A stretch of DNA of 64,000 bases from Candidatus Krumholzibacteriota bacterium (lineage in GTDB: Bacteria; Krumholzibacteriota; Krumholzibacteriia; JACNKJ01), in contig JAFGBK010000022.1 of assembly GCA_016933175.1 (NCBI GenBank), positions 26,166-90,165 of the forward strand, in the 5' to 3' direction. Both the position numbers and the translations under genes were made by a program. Below the pieces are notes generated by a model that did not search any database, had not been told where the DNA came from, and worked only from the letters and a program-made list of their open reading frames with translations. This document shows, piece by piece, positions 38,417-48,300 of this stretch. How positions within the stretch are numbered: the first letter of the stretch is position 1; every line of letters starts with the position of its first letter.

Positions 38417-39340
38417 TCACCGGGTCAGGCGGAAGTTGAAGGTGATGCGTCCCCACTGCTCCTCGGCATTCGGGCCGTCCAGGGGCGAGAAGCGCCAGGC
38501 GAACAGCGCCCGGCGCGCCTCGTGGTCGAAGTCGTCGAAGCCCGAGGTCTTCTCCACCAGGACGTTGGGCTTCACGCCGCCGTCGGGCAGGACGATGAAG
38601 TACAGGCTCACCGAGGCCTCCACGCCCTCCCGCTTGGCCCAGTCGGGGTAGCGCGGCAGGACCCGCGACCGCAGCGGACGGTCGGCGGCCGGCCCGGTCA
38701 TGGCGCCCGCCCCCGGCTGGGCGCCGCCGCCCGCCGCCGGGCGGTCCAGGGCGCGGTGCGGATCGATCGCCGGCGCGTTCACCTGGACCAGCGTGCTGGG
38801 CGGCGGGGTGCTGCGGGAGCGCTTCAGCTCCAGGGCCGGGGCCGTGGAGCGCTCGTCCCGCTTGAGCTCGAGGGTCGTGTTGCCTCGCTGCGGCTCCGGC
38901 GCGGCCACGGCGGCCACGGCCGGCAGGGATGCCGTGGGCGGGGCGGACGCCGCCTGGAGCGCCTGCGGGATCCTTAGCTTCGGCGTCTGCTGGAGCTTCT
39001 CCTTGAGCTGGTCGCTCGGGGCGTCGGCCTGGGGAGTCGGCGCCAGGTCCGCCACTTCGGCCTCGCGGCGGAACCGCACCTCCTGCTCGCGGGGCTGCCT
39101 CGCCGGCACGGCCTCCTCCGCGCGCGGCTTCGCGACGGCCGGCGCCGTCCGGAGGGGCGCCGTGGGCTTGGCCGGCTCGATCCACGTGATTTCCGTGACG
39201 AGCGTGGACTCGGGCCGGCTGCTCTGGTAGAGCAGCAGGAGGGCGAAGATCAGCCCGTGGATCACCAGGCTCAGCCCGGCGCCCCGGCGCGTGTTCAGGG
39301 CGATCCGTCCCATCTCGACCTGGAGCGTCGATAGGCTCAT
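38417..39340 (-). CDS. TonB family energy transducer
   Basis: Single N-terminal TM; C-term 'RVLPRYPDWAKREGVEASVSLYFIVLPDGGVKPNVLVEKTSGFDDFDHEARRALFAWRFSPLD'. Confidence 0.9.
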   Translation of the reverse strand: MSLSTLQVEMGRIALNTRRGAGLSLVIHGLIFALLLLYQSSRPESTLVTEITWIEPAKPTAPLRTAPAVAKPRAEEAVPARQPREQEVRFRREAEVADLAPTPQADAPSDQLKEKLQQTPKLRIPQALQAASAPPTASLPAVAAVAAPEPQRGNTTLELKRDERSTAPALELKRSRSTPPPSTLVQVNAPAIDPHRALDRPAAGGGAQPGAGAMTGPAADRPLRSRVLPRYPDWAKREGVEASVSLYFIVLPDGGVKPNVLVEKTSGFDDFDHEARRALFAWRFSPLDGPNAEEQWGRITFNFRLTR

Positions 39341-39762
39341 CGTTCGTCCTCGCTCCTCGCTCGCGTGCCGAGGCCGATGCGCGTGGCGCCGGCCTCCTTG
39401 ATGTCCTGGACCAGCTCGCGGACGCTGGCGTGGGAGCTGCCCGCGTCGGCGCGCACGACAACGAGCAGGTTGTCGCCGCCGGACTCCTCCAGGCTCTCGC
39501 GCAGGCGGCGGATGAAGTCCCGCCGCGCCACGGCGTCCTCGCCGATGGCGAGCTGCCCGCTCCGGCCCATCGTGACGCAGAGCGTGCGCTCGTTGTCGAT
39601 GTTCCGCGCGCGCGCCTGCGGCAGGTCGATGCCGAAGTCGAGGGCGGCCAGGATCGGCGCCGTCACCAGCAGGATGATCACCAGGACCAGCGCCACGTCG
39701 ATGATCGGCGTCACGTTGATCCGCGTCACCAGGGGCGTGTCGAGTGCCGTGAAGAACTTCAT
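39337..39762 (-). CDS. ExbD/TolR family biopolymer transport protein (copy A)
   Basis: 'INVTPIIDVALVLVIILLVTAPIL...GIDLPQARA...GEDAVARRDFIRRL'; overlaps TonB start by 4 nt. Confidence 0.93.
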   Translation of the reverse strand: MKFFTALDTPLVTRINVTPIIDVALVLVIILLVTAPILAALDFGIDLPQARARNIDNERTLCVTMGRSGQLAIGEDAVARRDFIRRLRESLEESGGDNLLVVVRADAGSSHASVRELVQDIKEAGATRIGLGTRARSEDER

Positions 39763-39763
39763 C

Positions 39764-40174
39764 TCAGCGCCCCACCATCGCGATCTCCGCCGCGCCCCGG
39801 TGCTTGGCCTCGTCGATCACGGCGACGAAGGTGCCGTGGGACACCTGATCCGCGCAGGTGATCACGACCGTGCGGTCCGCGCTCTCGCGCAGCAGGGGAG
39901 CGATCCTCGCGCCCAGATCCGCCCGCGCGATCAGGCGTCCGTTGACGCGGAGGCTGTCCTCGGAGACCAGGTCGAGCTCGACGCGGGTCACCCGGCTCTC
40001 CTCCTCGGACTGCTTGCCGCTGGCCCGGGTGTTGCGCAGGCCGATGCTCGACTGGAAGGCCAGCGGCGTCGCCAGCAGCAGGATGACGACGAGCACGAGG
40101 GAGATGTCGATCAGCGGCGTCATGTTCACCTCGTTGCTGCCCGTGTCCTTCTTGTTCCAGCCGCGGTGTTCCAC
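39764..40174 (-). CDS. ExbD/TolR family biopolymer transport protein (copy B)
   Basis: 'NEVNMTPLIDISLVLVVILLLATPLAF...VITCADQVSHGTFVAVIDEAKHRGAAEIAMVGR'. Confidence 0.93.
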   Translation of the reverse strand: MEHRGWNKKDTGSNEVNMTPLIDISLVLVVILLLATPLAFQSSIGLRNTRASGKQSEEESRVTRVELDLVSEDSLRVNGRLIARADLGARIAPLLRESADRTVVITCADQVSHGTFVAVIDEAKHRGAAEIAMVGR

Positions 40175-40184
40175 GTCCCACCCC

Positions 40185-40910
40185 CTACGCGTCCTGGGTG
40201 ACGGGGATCTTGCTGCGGTCCGACGCCATCTCGGCGAGGCGCTCCAGGTCGCCGAGCTCGTCCCTGGCCGTGGCGACCGCGTCGGACGGGGCCGCTGACC
40301 GGGCCAGGGACGCGCGGACCACCCGGGCGCCGTTCTCGGCGAGCGTCAGCATGACGTTCGTCTTCCGCGCGAAGTGGTTGAACAGGACGAGGGAGGGGAC
40401 GGCGACCACCAGGCCCGCGCCCGTGGTCAGCAGGGCCTCCGCGACGCCCGCGGCCACGACCGAGGGCGAGGAGGAGCCGGTGACCCCCATGTCGTGGAAG
40501 GCCATCATGATGCCGTAGACGGTGCCGAGGAGCCCGACCAGCGGCGCCACCGCCGCCATCGTGCCCAGGATCGCCATGTTCTTGTCCAGCAGGAGCTTCT
40601 CCTCGCTGAGCGCGATGTGGAGGCGCTCCTCCAGCTCCGCCTCCGGCGCCCCGCGGTTCGCGAGCATCGCCGCCGCGGCGGCGCCCAGGGGATGGGCCGA
40701 GGACTCGGCGGTCCACATGGCCTCCTTGACCGCGCCGCGCCGGACCTGGTCCAGGATCCTGGCAAGGACGGTCCGTGGGTTGCCGCGCCGCCGCCAGAAG
40801 TAGGCCACGCGCTCCAGGGCCACGCCCAGCGCCAGGATGCTGCACGCGATCAGGATGATGAGGATCGGGCTCGACCTCACGGCCTCCAGCCAGTTGAAAT
40901 CCGTGAACAT
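40185..40910 (-). CDS. MotA/TolQ/ExbB proton channel family protein
   Basis: 'LGTMAAVAPLVGLLGTVYGIMMAFHDMG...VAAGVAEALLTTGAGLVVAVPSLVLFNHF'. Confidence 0.95.
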   Translation of the reverse strand: MFTDFNWLEAVRSSPILIILIACSILALGVALERVAYFWRRRGNPRTVLARILDQVRRGAVKEAMWTAESSAHPLGAAAAAMLANRGAPEAELEERLHIALSEEKLLLDKNMAILGTMAAVAPLVGLLGTVYGIMMAFHDMGVTGSSSPSVVAAGVAEALLTTGAGLVVAVPSLVLFNHFARKTNVMLTLAENGARVVRASLARSAAPSDAVATARDELGDLERLAEMASDRSKIPVTQDA

Positions 40911-40943
40911 GCGGGATCTCCTTGCCCGTTGGGATCGCCGGTC

Positions 40944-43900
40944 CTACCGGACGATCGTTTCCAGTTGCGCGACTCGATCCGTGGCCACCGCGACCAGCTC
41001 GGGATCCTTCGCGTGCTTGATGAGTTGCCGGTAGGAGCGGAGCGCGTTCGCGTAGTCCTCCGCCTCCTCGTAGATCGCCGCGCAGCGCGCCGCCGCGGAG
41101 ACCCGGAACGGGTCGTCCCCGGTGTCGCGGGCCAGGACCTGGCGGTACTCCGCCAGCGCCGCCTCCCGGTCCCCCGCGCGCTCGAGGCAGGAGCCGCGGC
41201 GGAACCGCAGCTCGGTCTCGACCGCCGGCTCGGGGCCGAGGCCGAGGGCCGTGCCGTACTCCGCGACGGCCGCGTCGAGCCGGTTCGCCTCCTCGTGCAG
41301 CAGGCCCAGCTGATAGGCCACCTGCAGGAGGCGCTCGTCTCCGGGATGCTGCTCGCGGTAGCGCTCAAAGTCGGCCCGCGCCTCGTCGGCCCGGCCCAGC
41401 AGCTGCTCGCACAGCGCGAGGTTGAACCGCGCGGCCGCGTCGAACTCGGTCGGCTCCTCCGCGTCGAGCACCGTCGTGAAGCTGACGGCGGCGCGCAGGT
41501 AGTCCTCGCTCGCGAAGTGGAGCATGCCGAGCTTGAAGTGGACGGTCGGCGCGAAGTCGCTGTCCGGGAAGAAGCAGGTGAACTGCTCGTAGCCGCGCTT
41601 CGCGTCCTGGTCTCGGCCCGCCTGCTCGAAGCTGGTCGCCATCAGGTACTGGGCCCGGTCGGCCGAGGCGAACGACGGGAACTGGCTGACGAGGCGGCGG
41701 AAGGCCTGCGCCGCCTCCAGGTAGCGCTCGTCCTCGTAGAGCCGCGCGGCGATCCGGTACTGGGCGTCGGCCGCGAAGTGGCTGCCGGGGAAGCGGTCGA
41801 CCAGCTCGGACAGCAGCTTTTCGCCGCCGGGCTGCTGGACGAGGCGGTAGAGGGACATCTCGATGCCCCGCCGCGCCTCGTCGGCGTGGACGGTGCCGGG
41901 GTAGCGATCGATCAGGGCCGAGTAGCTCTCGAGGGCGGCGGCGTCGTCGCCCGTGTTGTAGTCGCACCGGGCGATCCGCAGCATGGCCCGCGGCGCCGCG
42001 TCGCTGCCCGCGAAGTTCGCCAGCAGCCCCTCGTAGGCCCGCCGGGCGTCGCCGTAGCTCTCGGCGAGGAAGTAGAGGTCGCCCATGCGGCTCCACACCT
42101 TCTCGGCCGCGGGGTCGCCGGGCGCCTCGGCGACGATGCGCCGCCAGCGGTCGATCGCGTCGCCGGCGCGGTCCAGGCGGAGATAGCAGAGGCCCGCCTG
42201 GTAGAGGGCCTCGCGCCGCCGCGCGGGGTCGCCGCCCGCGCTCGCGACCTGCTCGTACAGCGCCGCGGCCTCGCCGTAGCGCTTCTGGTTGAAGCGCAGG
42301 TGGGCCATGTTGAACGTTGACGACACCAGCGCGACCTCGCCGCCCCGGCCGCCGTAGCGATCTAGGAGCATCTCCTCGATGGCGATGGCCTCCTCGTCCC
42401 GCCCCTGGCGGGAGTGGACCCAGGCGAGGAGCTGGTAGGAGGGAATGACCGCCGGATGCTCGGCGAACGCCTCGAGCAGGCGGCCCAGCTGCCCCTCCGC
42501 CTCCTCGTAGCGTCCCTGCGCGGCGAGCGCGTCGGCGTCCAGGAGCAGCGCGTAGGCGCGCCAGGGGGAGTCGCTGGGCGGGATCCTCTCGAGCAGCAGG
42601 TGCGGCGTGCCCGAGAGCTGGCCCAGGTCGCCGGCCGCGTGGTAGGCGTACTCCAGCAGGCACAGCGAGGCCTCGATGAGCTCCCGCTGGTCCGCCGAAT
42701 CGAAGATCGGCGCCGCTGAGCCGTCCGCCGCGGCCAGGTAGCGGTCGAGGACCTGCTGGAAGTAGACGGCGGCCTCCCGGGGCCGGTCCTGGGCCATGAG
42801 CCCGTTGCCGGCCAGGTAGGCCGCCGCCGGCGCCTCCGGCTGCAGCGGGTAGCCGGCCACGACGGCCTGGTAGGCGCTGGTCGCCTCCGCGCCGCGGCCC
42901 ATGGCGTCCAGGCAGCGCCCGATGCGGTACTGGGCCGTCGCCGCCACCTCGTCCTCGAAGTAGTCGGCCAGGACCTTGTTGTACTCCACCACGGCCTGCT
43001 CGAACTCGCCCTGCTCCCTCAGGAACTCGCCGAGGAGGAACTGGGCGCGGGCCGCCGCGCCGCCGCCCGCGTGCTCGGCCACCAGGCGGTTCAGGAGCCC
43101 GGTCGCCTCGGCGGGCCGATCCAGGCGGTAGAGGGCGGCGGCCCGCCGCAGCATGGCCTCGGCCCGCAGGCCGGGCGCCGCGGCGCCGTCGGCCAGCGCG
43201 CCGTAGTCCTCGCTCGCGCTCTCGAGCGCGCCGCCGGCGAAGAAGATGTTGGCCTTAGCCAGCCGGGCGTGGTCGCGCAGGGGCGAGCGGGGGTGGCGGT
43301 CGACGATCTTCTGGAAGCTGGCGGCCGCCTTGATCGACGCGCCGCTCGCCTGCTGGCAGAGGGCCGTCAGGAAGAGGACGGCGGCGCCCTCCTCGGCGCC
43401 GACGAGGAGCGCGAGCGCCGCCGCCGGGTCGCCGTCCGCGTAGGCCAGGGCCGCCCGCAGCAGCGCGACGCGGGGGTCGCTCTCGAGCCAGGACCGCTCC
43501 GCCAGGAGCGCGTCGCAGGCCCGGCGCGCCTCGGCCCGCTCGCCGCGGCGGAGGGCGTTCCAGCTCGCGTCGAGCAGGACCTCGCCGCGGAGGGGGCTGT
43601 CGTCGTAGCGGTCCAGCCACTTGGCCCAGGCCTTGGCTGCGCGCTCGTCGTCGCCCAGGGCCCCGAGCGCCTCCGCGGCCGCGAAGGCGGCGTCGTCAGC
43701 CAGGGGGCCGCGGCCCGCCCGGTCCTCGGCCTCGGCGAACGCCTCGCGCGCGCCCGCGTGGTCCCCCCCGGCGCGGCGGACCGCGCCCAGGAGCATCCGG
43801 AAGGCGGCCTCGCGGGCGAGCTTGGCGTCGCTGTCGGCCAGTGTCGCAAGGGCCGCCTCGATGCCCTCGCAGGCCGGCGCGCGCTGCGGCGCCTCGAGCA

Positions 43901-44081
43901 GGCAGGCCGCCTCGAACTCGATGCCCAGCCGGGTGAGCTCGGCGCTCGGAGTCTCATCCGCGCGGCCACGCGCCGGGACCAGGCCGAGCGCGAGGCAGAG
44001 GGTGGCGAACGCGAGGATCGCGCGCCCGGTGGTATTCTGTCCGCGGATGGCGGTGTTGGCAGGCATGGCTTCGCTCCTCAT
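40944..44081 (-). CDS. Large periplasmic TPR-repeat protein
   Basis: N-terminal signal-like segment; many TPR motifs; same strand as the ExbB-ExbD-TonB genes. Alternative ATG at 44066. Confidence 0.88.
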   Translation of the reverse strand: MRSEAMPANTAIRGQNTTGRAILAFATLCLALGLVPARGRADETPSAELTRLGIEFEAACLLEAPQRAPACEGIEAALATLADSDAKLAREAAFRMLLGAVRRAGGDHAGAREAFAEAEDRAGRGPLADDAAFAAAEALGALGDDERAAKAWAKWLDRYDDSPLRGEVLLDASWNALRRGERAEARRACDALLAERSWLESDPRVALLRAALAYADGDPAAALALLVGAEEGAAVLFLTALCQQASGASIKAAASFQKIVDRHPRSPLRDHARLAKANIFFAGGALESASEDYGALADGAAAPGLRAEAMLRRAAALYRLDRPAEATGLLNRLVAEHAGGGAAARAQFLLGEFLREQGEFEQAVVEYNKVLADYFEDEVAATAQYRIGRCLDAMGRGAEATSAYQAVVAGYPLQPEAPAAAYLAGNGLMAQDRPREAAVYFQQVLDRYLAAADGSAAPIFDSADQRELIEASLCLLEYAYHAAGDLGQLSGTPHLLLERIPPSDSPWRAYALLLDADALAAQGRYEEAEGQLGRLLEAFAEHPAVIPSYQLLAWVHSRQGRDEEAIAIEEMLLDRYGGRGGEVALVSSTFNMAHLRFNQKRYGEAAALYEQVASAGGDPARRREALYQAGLCYLRLDRAGDAIDRWRRIVAEAPGDPAAEKVWSRMGDLYFLAESYGDARRAYEGLLANFAGSDAAPRAMLRIARCDYNTGDDAAALESYSALIDRYPGTVHADEARRGIEMSLYRLVQQPGGEKLLSELVDRFPGSHFAADAQYRIAARLYEDERYLEAAQAFRRLVSQFPSFASADRAQYLMATSFEQAGRDQDAKRGYEQFTCFFPDSDFAPTVHFKLGMLHFASEDYLRAAVSFTTVLDAEEPTEFDAAARFNLALCEQLLGRADEARADFERYREQHPGDERLLQVAYQLGLLHEEANRLDAAVAEYGTALGLGPEPAVETELRFRRGSCLERAGDREAALAEYRQVLARDTGDDPFRVSAAARCAAIYEEAEDYANALRSYRQLIKHAKDPELVAVATDRVAQLETIVR

Positions 44082-44084
44082 GGA

Positions 44085-45353
44085 TCAGTCGACGACGATG
44101 GGCACGCTGCCCTGGGGGCCGGCGGTCAGGATCTCCACGCTCCGCTCGGGGCCGACGATCGTGCGGCCCTCGCTGTCGGTGACGACGAGGCGGAAGCGGT
44201 ACACGCCGTCCTGGAGGCGCAGGCCGTGGTCGTCCTTACCGTCCCAGGGGACGTGCGCCGGCGGCAGGCCCTTGCCGCCGAAGCGCCGGACGACTTCCCC
44301 GGACTTGTTGACGATGGCCAGGGACCAGTCCCTCGCCTCGGCCTTGGTGCGCGCCTCGAGCTGGATCTTCGTGATGGAGTTCCGCCCCGTGGGGGAGAAC
44401 ACCGGCGGGCTGGCGACCGAGGCGGCCGCGTAGCCGCCGAAGCTGATGCCGATGCCGACGCGGTGGGTCAGGCCGAGGTCGTGGCTGGCGACGCCGTAGT
44501 CGAACCGCATGTTGTGCGCCAGCCGGTAGGAGAAGCCGCCCACCGGATTGGAGTCGTCATAGCCCGCCCGGAGCGCGAAGGCCGGCAGGACCCAGAACTC
44601 GGCGCCGCCGTGCAGGCTCGCGCCGCGGCCGGCGCGGTGGTCGAGCTCCAAGGACACCAGGCCGCGGCCGTCGAGGACGGCCAGGGAGGCGCCGCCGCGC
44701 AGCTCGACGGGGTAGGATTCCTCCGTCTCACGCAGCGTGAGCGCCGGCCCCCCCAGGTTGAGCGCCGAGGCGCCGAGCCGGAGGGTCGGCGTCACGTCGT
44801 ACAGGAGGCCGAGGTCGCAGCCGAGGCCGTTGGCGCTGTAGTCCTCCACGTCCTGGGTGACCACCTTCAGGCTCGCGCCCAGCGAGAGGCGGCGGCCGAG
44901 GTTCATCGCCGTGGAGAGCAGGAAGGCGGTCTCGCGCATGCCGAACTCGCCCAGGGGGTTGTTCATGTCGTCGGTGCGCTCGAAGCCGCCCGAGCCGAGG
45001 GACAGCACCGTCAGGCCGAACCCCGGCAGGCGGCCGCTCGGGACCCCGAACGCGACGCCGTTGATGGACGTCTCGTCGAAGAGCCGCGCGGTCTCGCCGT
45101 GGAAGCGGTTGCGGTAGAGCAAGGTCAGGCCGGCCGGGTTCCAGGCCGCGCCCAGCGGGTCGTCGGCCGTCGCCACGAAGGCTCCGCCCAGGCCCAGGGT
45201 GCGGGCGCTCTGGTAGCGGGAGAGCCAGTCGCCGGGCGCGCCGGACGTCTGCTCGGCCGAGCGCGCCGGCGGCGCGGCGGCGAGCAGCAGGAGCGCCGCG
45301 AGGCCGAGACCGGCCAGCGGAAAGAGCGGCTTGTACTTGCCTAGCGCGTGCAT
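44085..45353 (-). CDS. PorV/PorQ-like outer-membrane beta-barrel protein fused to FlgD/Ig-like C-terminal domain
   Basis: 'SARTLGLGGAFVATADDPLGAAWNPAGLTLL' PorV/PorQ/UPF0164 motif; C-term 'DWSLAIVNKSGEVVRRFGGKGLPPAHVPWDGKDDHGLRLQDGVYRFRLV'. ORF track start at 46496 overlaps the upstream gene and is rejected. Confidence 0.87.
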   Translation of the reverse strand: MHALGKYKPLFPLAGLGLAALLLLAAAPPARSAEQTSGAPGDWLSRYQSARTLGLGGAFVATADDPLGAAWNPAGLTLLYRNRFHGETARLFDETSINGVAFGVPSGRLPGFGLTVLSLGSGGFERTDDMNNPLGEFGMRETAFLLSTAMNLGRRLSLGASLKVVTQDVEDYSANGLGCDLGLLYDVTPTLRLGASALNLGGPALTLRETEESYPVELRGGASLAVLDGRGLVSLELDHRAGRGASLHGGAEFWVLPAFALRAGYDDSNPVGGFSYRLAHNMRFDYGVASHDLGLTHRVGIGISFGGYAAASVASPPVFSPTGRNSITKIQLEARTKAEARDWSLAIVNKSGEVVRRFGGKGLPPAHVPWDGKDDHGLRLQDGVYRFRLVVTDSEGRTIVGPERSVEILTAGPQGSVPIVVD

Positions 45354-45364
45354 GGTCGTCCTCC

Positions 45365-48300
45365 CTAGCGCACGACGGCGATCTTGCGCCGCATGACGTG
45401 CATGGTCTCGCCGGAGCCCGTGGCTTCGATGAACAGGATGTAGCCGCCGCTGGCGACGATCTCGCCATCGCCGTTGCGGCCGTCCCAGAGGTACTCGTTC
45501 AGGCCCGCCGTTGCGCCGGGCGTCCCCGCCGCCATCTCGCGCTGCAGCACGAGGCCGCCGCTGAGCGTGAAGATGCGCAGCATCACGCTCGCGTCGTCGT
45601 CGAGCCGGTAGGCGATCGTCGTCGCCGACTCGCCGGGATGGAACGGGTTGGGGTAGTTGGTCACGTGGCCGCCGGGGGCGTTGGGATCCACGAAGGCGGT
45701 CTCGATGGCCAGCAGCGCGACCAGGCCGTGGGAGGCCGCGGAGACGCTGTCGACGCCGGCGCTGCGGCCGCTGTGGAAGTCCGCCGCGGCGACGCCGTCC
45801 GCGCCCGTGAGTGAGTCGATGGGGGCGAGGCTGCCCAGGCCGCGCAGGTGGCCGAACACCATCGGCTCGTCGGGGATGCCGTTGTCGAAGTCGTCGACGA
45901 GCCGGGCGCTGAGCGTGGCGTGCCGGTTGCCGCCCACCCAGCTCGGGTCCGCGGCCAGCTCGATGCTCGCCGGCGCCCCGGGCTCGACGACGAGCACGTC
46001 CGTCGTCGCCGGCGCGTTGCCCGCGTCGTCGGTGGCGATCAGGATCACGGACTCGGCGCGGGTGTAGGTCTGCGTGACCGAGCGCTGGCCCTGGATGAGC
46101 TGGAACTGCGTCGTGGCGAGCTCGCCGGCGCCGGGCTCCCCCGTGCCGGCGTTCTGGACGGTGATGTTCACCGTCGAGTTGATCTCCTGGATGACGGCGC
46201 CCGCGTCGTTCGTCACGCGCACGGTCAGCGTGAAGGGTTCGCCGGCCGCGACGAGGGCGGGCGCCACGTCGGCCTCCAGGTGGAAGCCGCTGGAGATGCC
46301 CCGGACCTGCGTCGTGCTGCCGGGGACGGCCGGGTCGTCGAGGTTCGTCACCGAGATCTGCTGGTAGCCGCCCGTGGCGAGGCGCACGCTGAGCTCGGCG
46401 TGGCCGTCCAGCAGGGCCGTGTCCGCCGGCAGGTCGGCCAGCGCGTCGCTGGACTCGATCCGGACCAGGTCGTCCACGCCGCCGACCGGGTTCCACCAGT
46501 TGTCCGTCGCGTGGACGGTGACGAAGAAGGCGTAGTTGATGGACTGGTCGAGGGCGTCCCCGGACCGGCCCTGCTCGGAGCCCGGCGCCGGCTCCTCGCC
46601 CGGGGCGAGGATGAGCAGGCGCGCGTAGTCGCCAGGCAGGACCGAGACGGTGTTCGACGCGCCGGCCGCGATGTCCTGGGAGTCGGCGTCGCTGACCGTG
46701 AAGGTCTGGCCGCCGGCGGCGAACAGGGTCGCCGGCAGCAGCAGCTCGCCGTCCGCCAGGCGCACGGCGTCAGGCAGGTCGGCGAAGGGATCGCTGGACG
46801 CGACGGACAGCGAGTCGGCGATGCCGGGGACCAGGTTCCAGTAGCTGTCCACGGCGCGGACGACCAGGTCGAAGGCCGCGCCCGCGTGCTGGTCCGCGGC
46901 GGTTCCCGAGTAGCCCGTCTCGGTACCGCCCTTGGGCTGCTCGCCGGGCAGCAGGATCTGCAGGCCGGCGTAGGGACCGGGCAGCACCTGGACGGCGTTG
47001 CTGCTGCCGGTGTGCGGCTGAGCGCTGAAGTCGCTGCAGGTGAGGATGACGCCGCCGCCCGCCCCGCGGAGCTCGACGTCGCCCATCCACGAGCCGCTGG
47101 CGAAGGTGATCAACTCCGGCGTGATGGTGCCGGGGCCGGTGTTGCACTGCAGGCTGGCCGTCTCGTTGAAGTCCGGGATCGTGTTGCCGGCGCTGTCCGC
47201 CGCCCGGATCGTCACGCTCAGGGTCCCGCCCGCCGTGACGGGGCCGGCGACGGCGTCGAACTCGAAGTGGTGGACCGTGCTGGGGCTGACCTGGATCGGC
47301 GCGCTCGTCATGCCCTGGATGCCCGCCGTGCTCAGGTCGGCGATCGTCAGCGTCTGCTGGCCGACGGTGCCCAGGGCGACGCTGAACGGCGCGAAGCCGG
47401 CCGCGAGCGTGCCGGTCAGGGGCGTGTTCGCCCCGGGGTCGCTCGAGCTGAGGCGAACGTTGTCGGCGCTCGGCACCGAGTTCCACCAGGCGTCGGTCGA
47501 GTAGGCCTGGACGGCGAAGGCCTCGCCGGCGCTCTGCGACGTCGGGCTGCCCGTGACGCCGCTCGCCGAGCCAGGGGCGGGCGACTGCCCCGGCACCACG
47601 ACCTGGACCCGGGCGAAGGGGCCCGGGTGCACGACGAAGGGATCGCTGCTGCCGTTGATCTCCGGCGCCTCGGCCAGGTAGGCGTAGATGTTGACGTTGC
47701 CGTTGCTGATGTTGGTCTCGTCGGCGCGGTAGCAGGTCACCGGGCCGGACCAGGCTCCGTTCGCGAAGGTGACGGTCGCGGGTTCGACGCGGCCCTCGCC
47801 GTAGCTGGTCAGCTCCTTAAGCGCCACGGTGCCGGAGAACCCGGTCACCGCCTCGCCCGCGGGATCGACCGCCGTCAGGGCGATGGTCATGGGCACGCCG
47901 GCGTTCTGGTGCTTCTGGTTGATGTCCGCGAAGGCGAAGCCCTGGAGCTGCAGCGCCGGCACGGGGGACGACACGCCGTCCGGGATGGTCGCATCCGACA
48001 GGTCGTGGGCGAAGATGGTGAAGTCGCCCGCGGCGTTGAGCGCCACTTCGAAGGTCCCCTCGCCCGCGACGAGAGGAGCGTTCGGGGGCAGGTCGGCGCT
48101 CGCGTCGGAGCACAGGATCTCGATCAGGTGCCCGACGGTCGGGTCCAGCTGCCAGTCCGGGTCGCAGGCGCGCACGTTCACCGTGAAGGGGATGCCCACG
48201 GTCTGCGCCAGGGGCGTCCCGCTCTTGCCCAGCGGGCTGCCGGGATCGGCGGTCTCGCCGGGCAGCAGCACCTGCAGCTGGGAGAAGGGGGCCGCCGCGG

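Noticed and set aside
44085-46496. 803-aa form of the PorV-like ORF
   Set aside because: N-terminal ~380 aa is an out-of-frame read of the adhesin gene; ATG 45353 with signal peptide is the credible start
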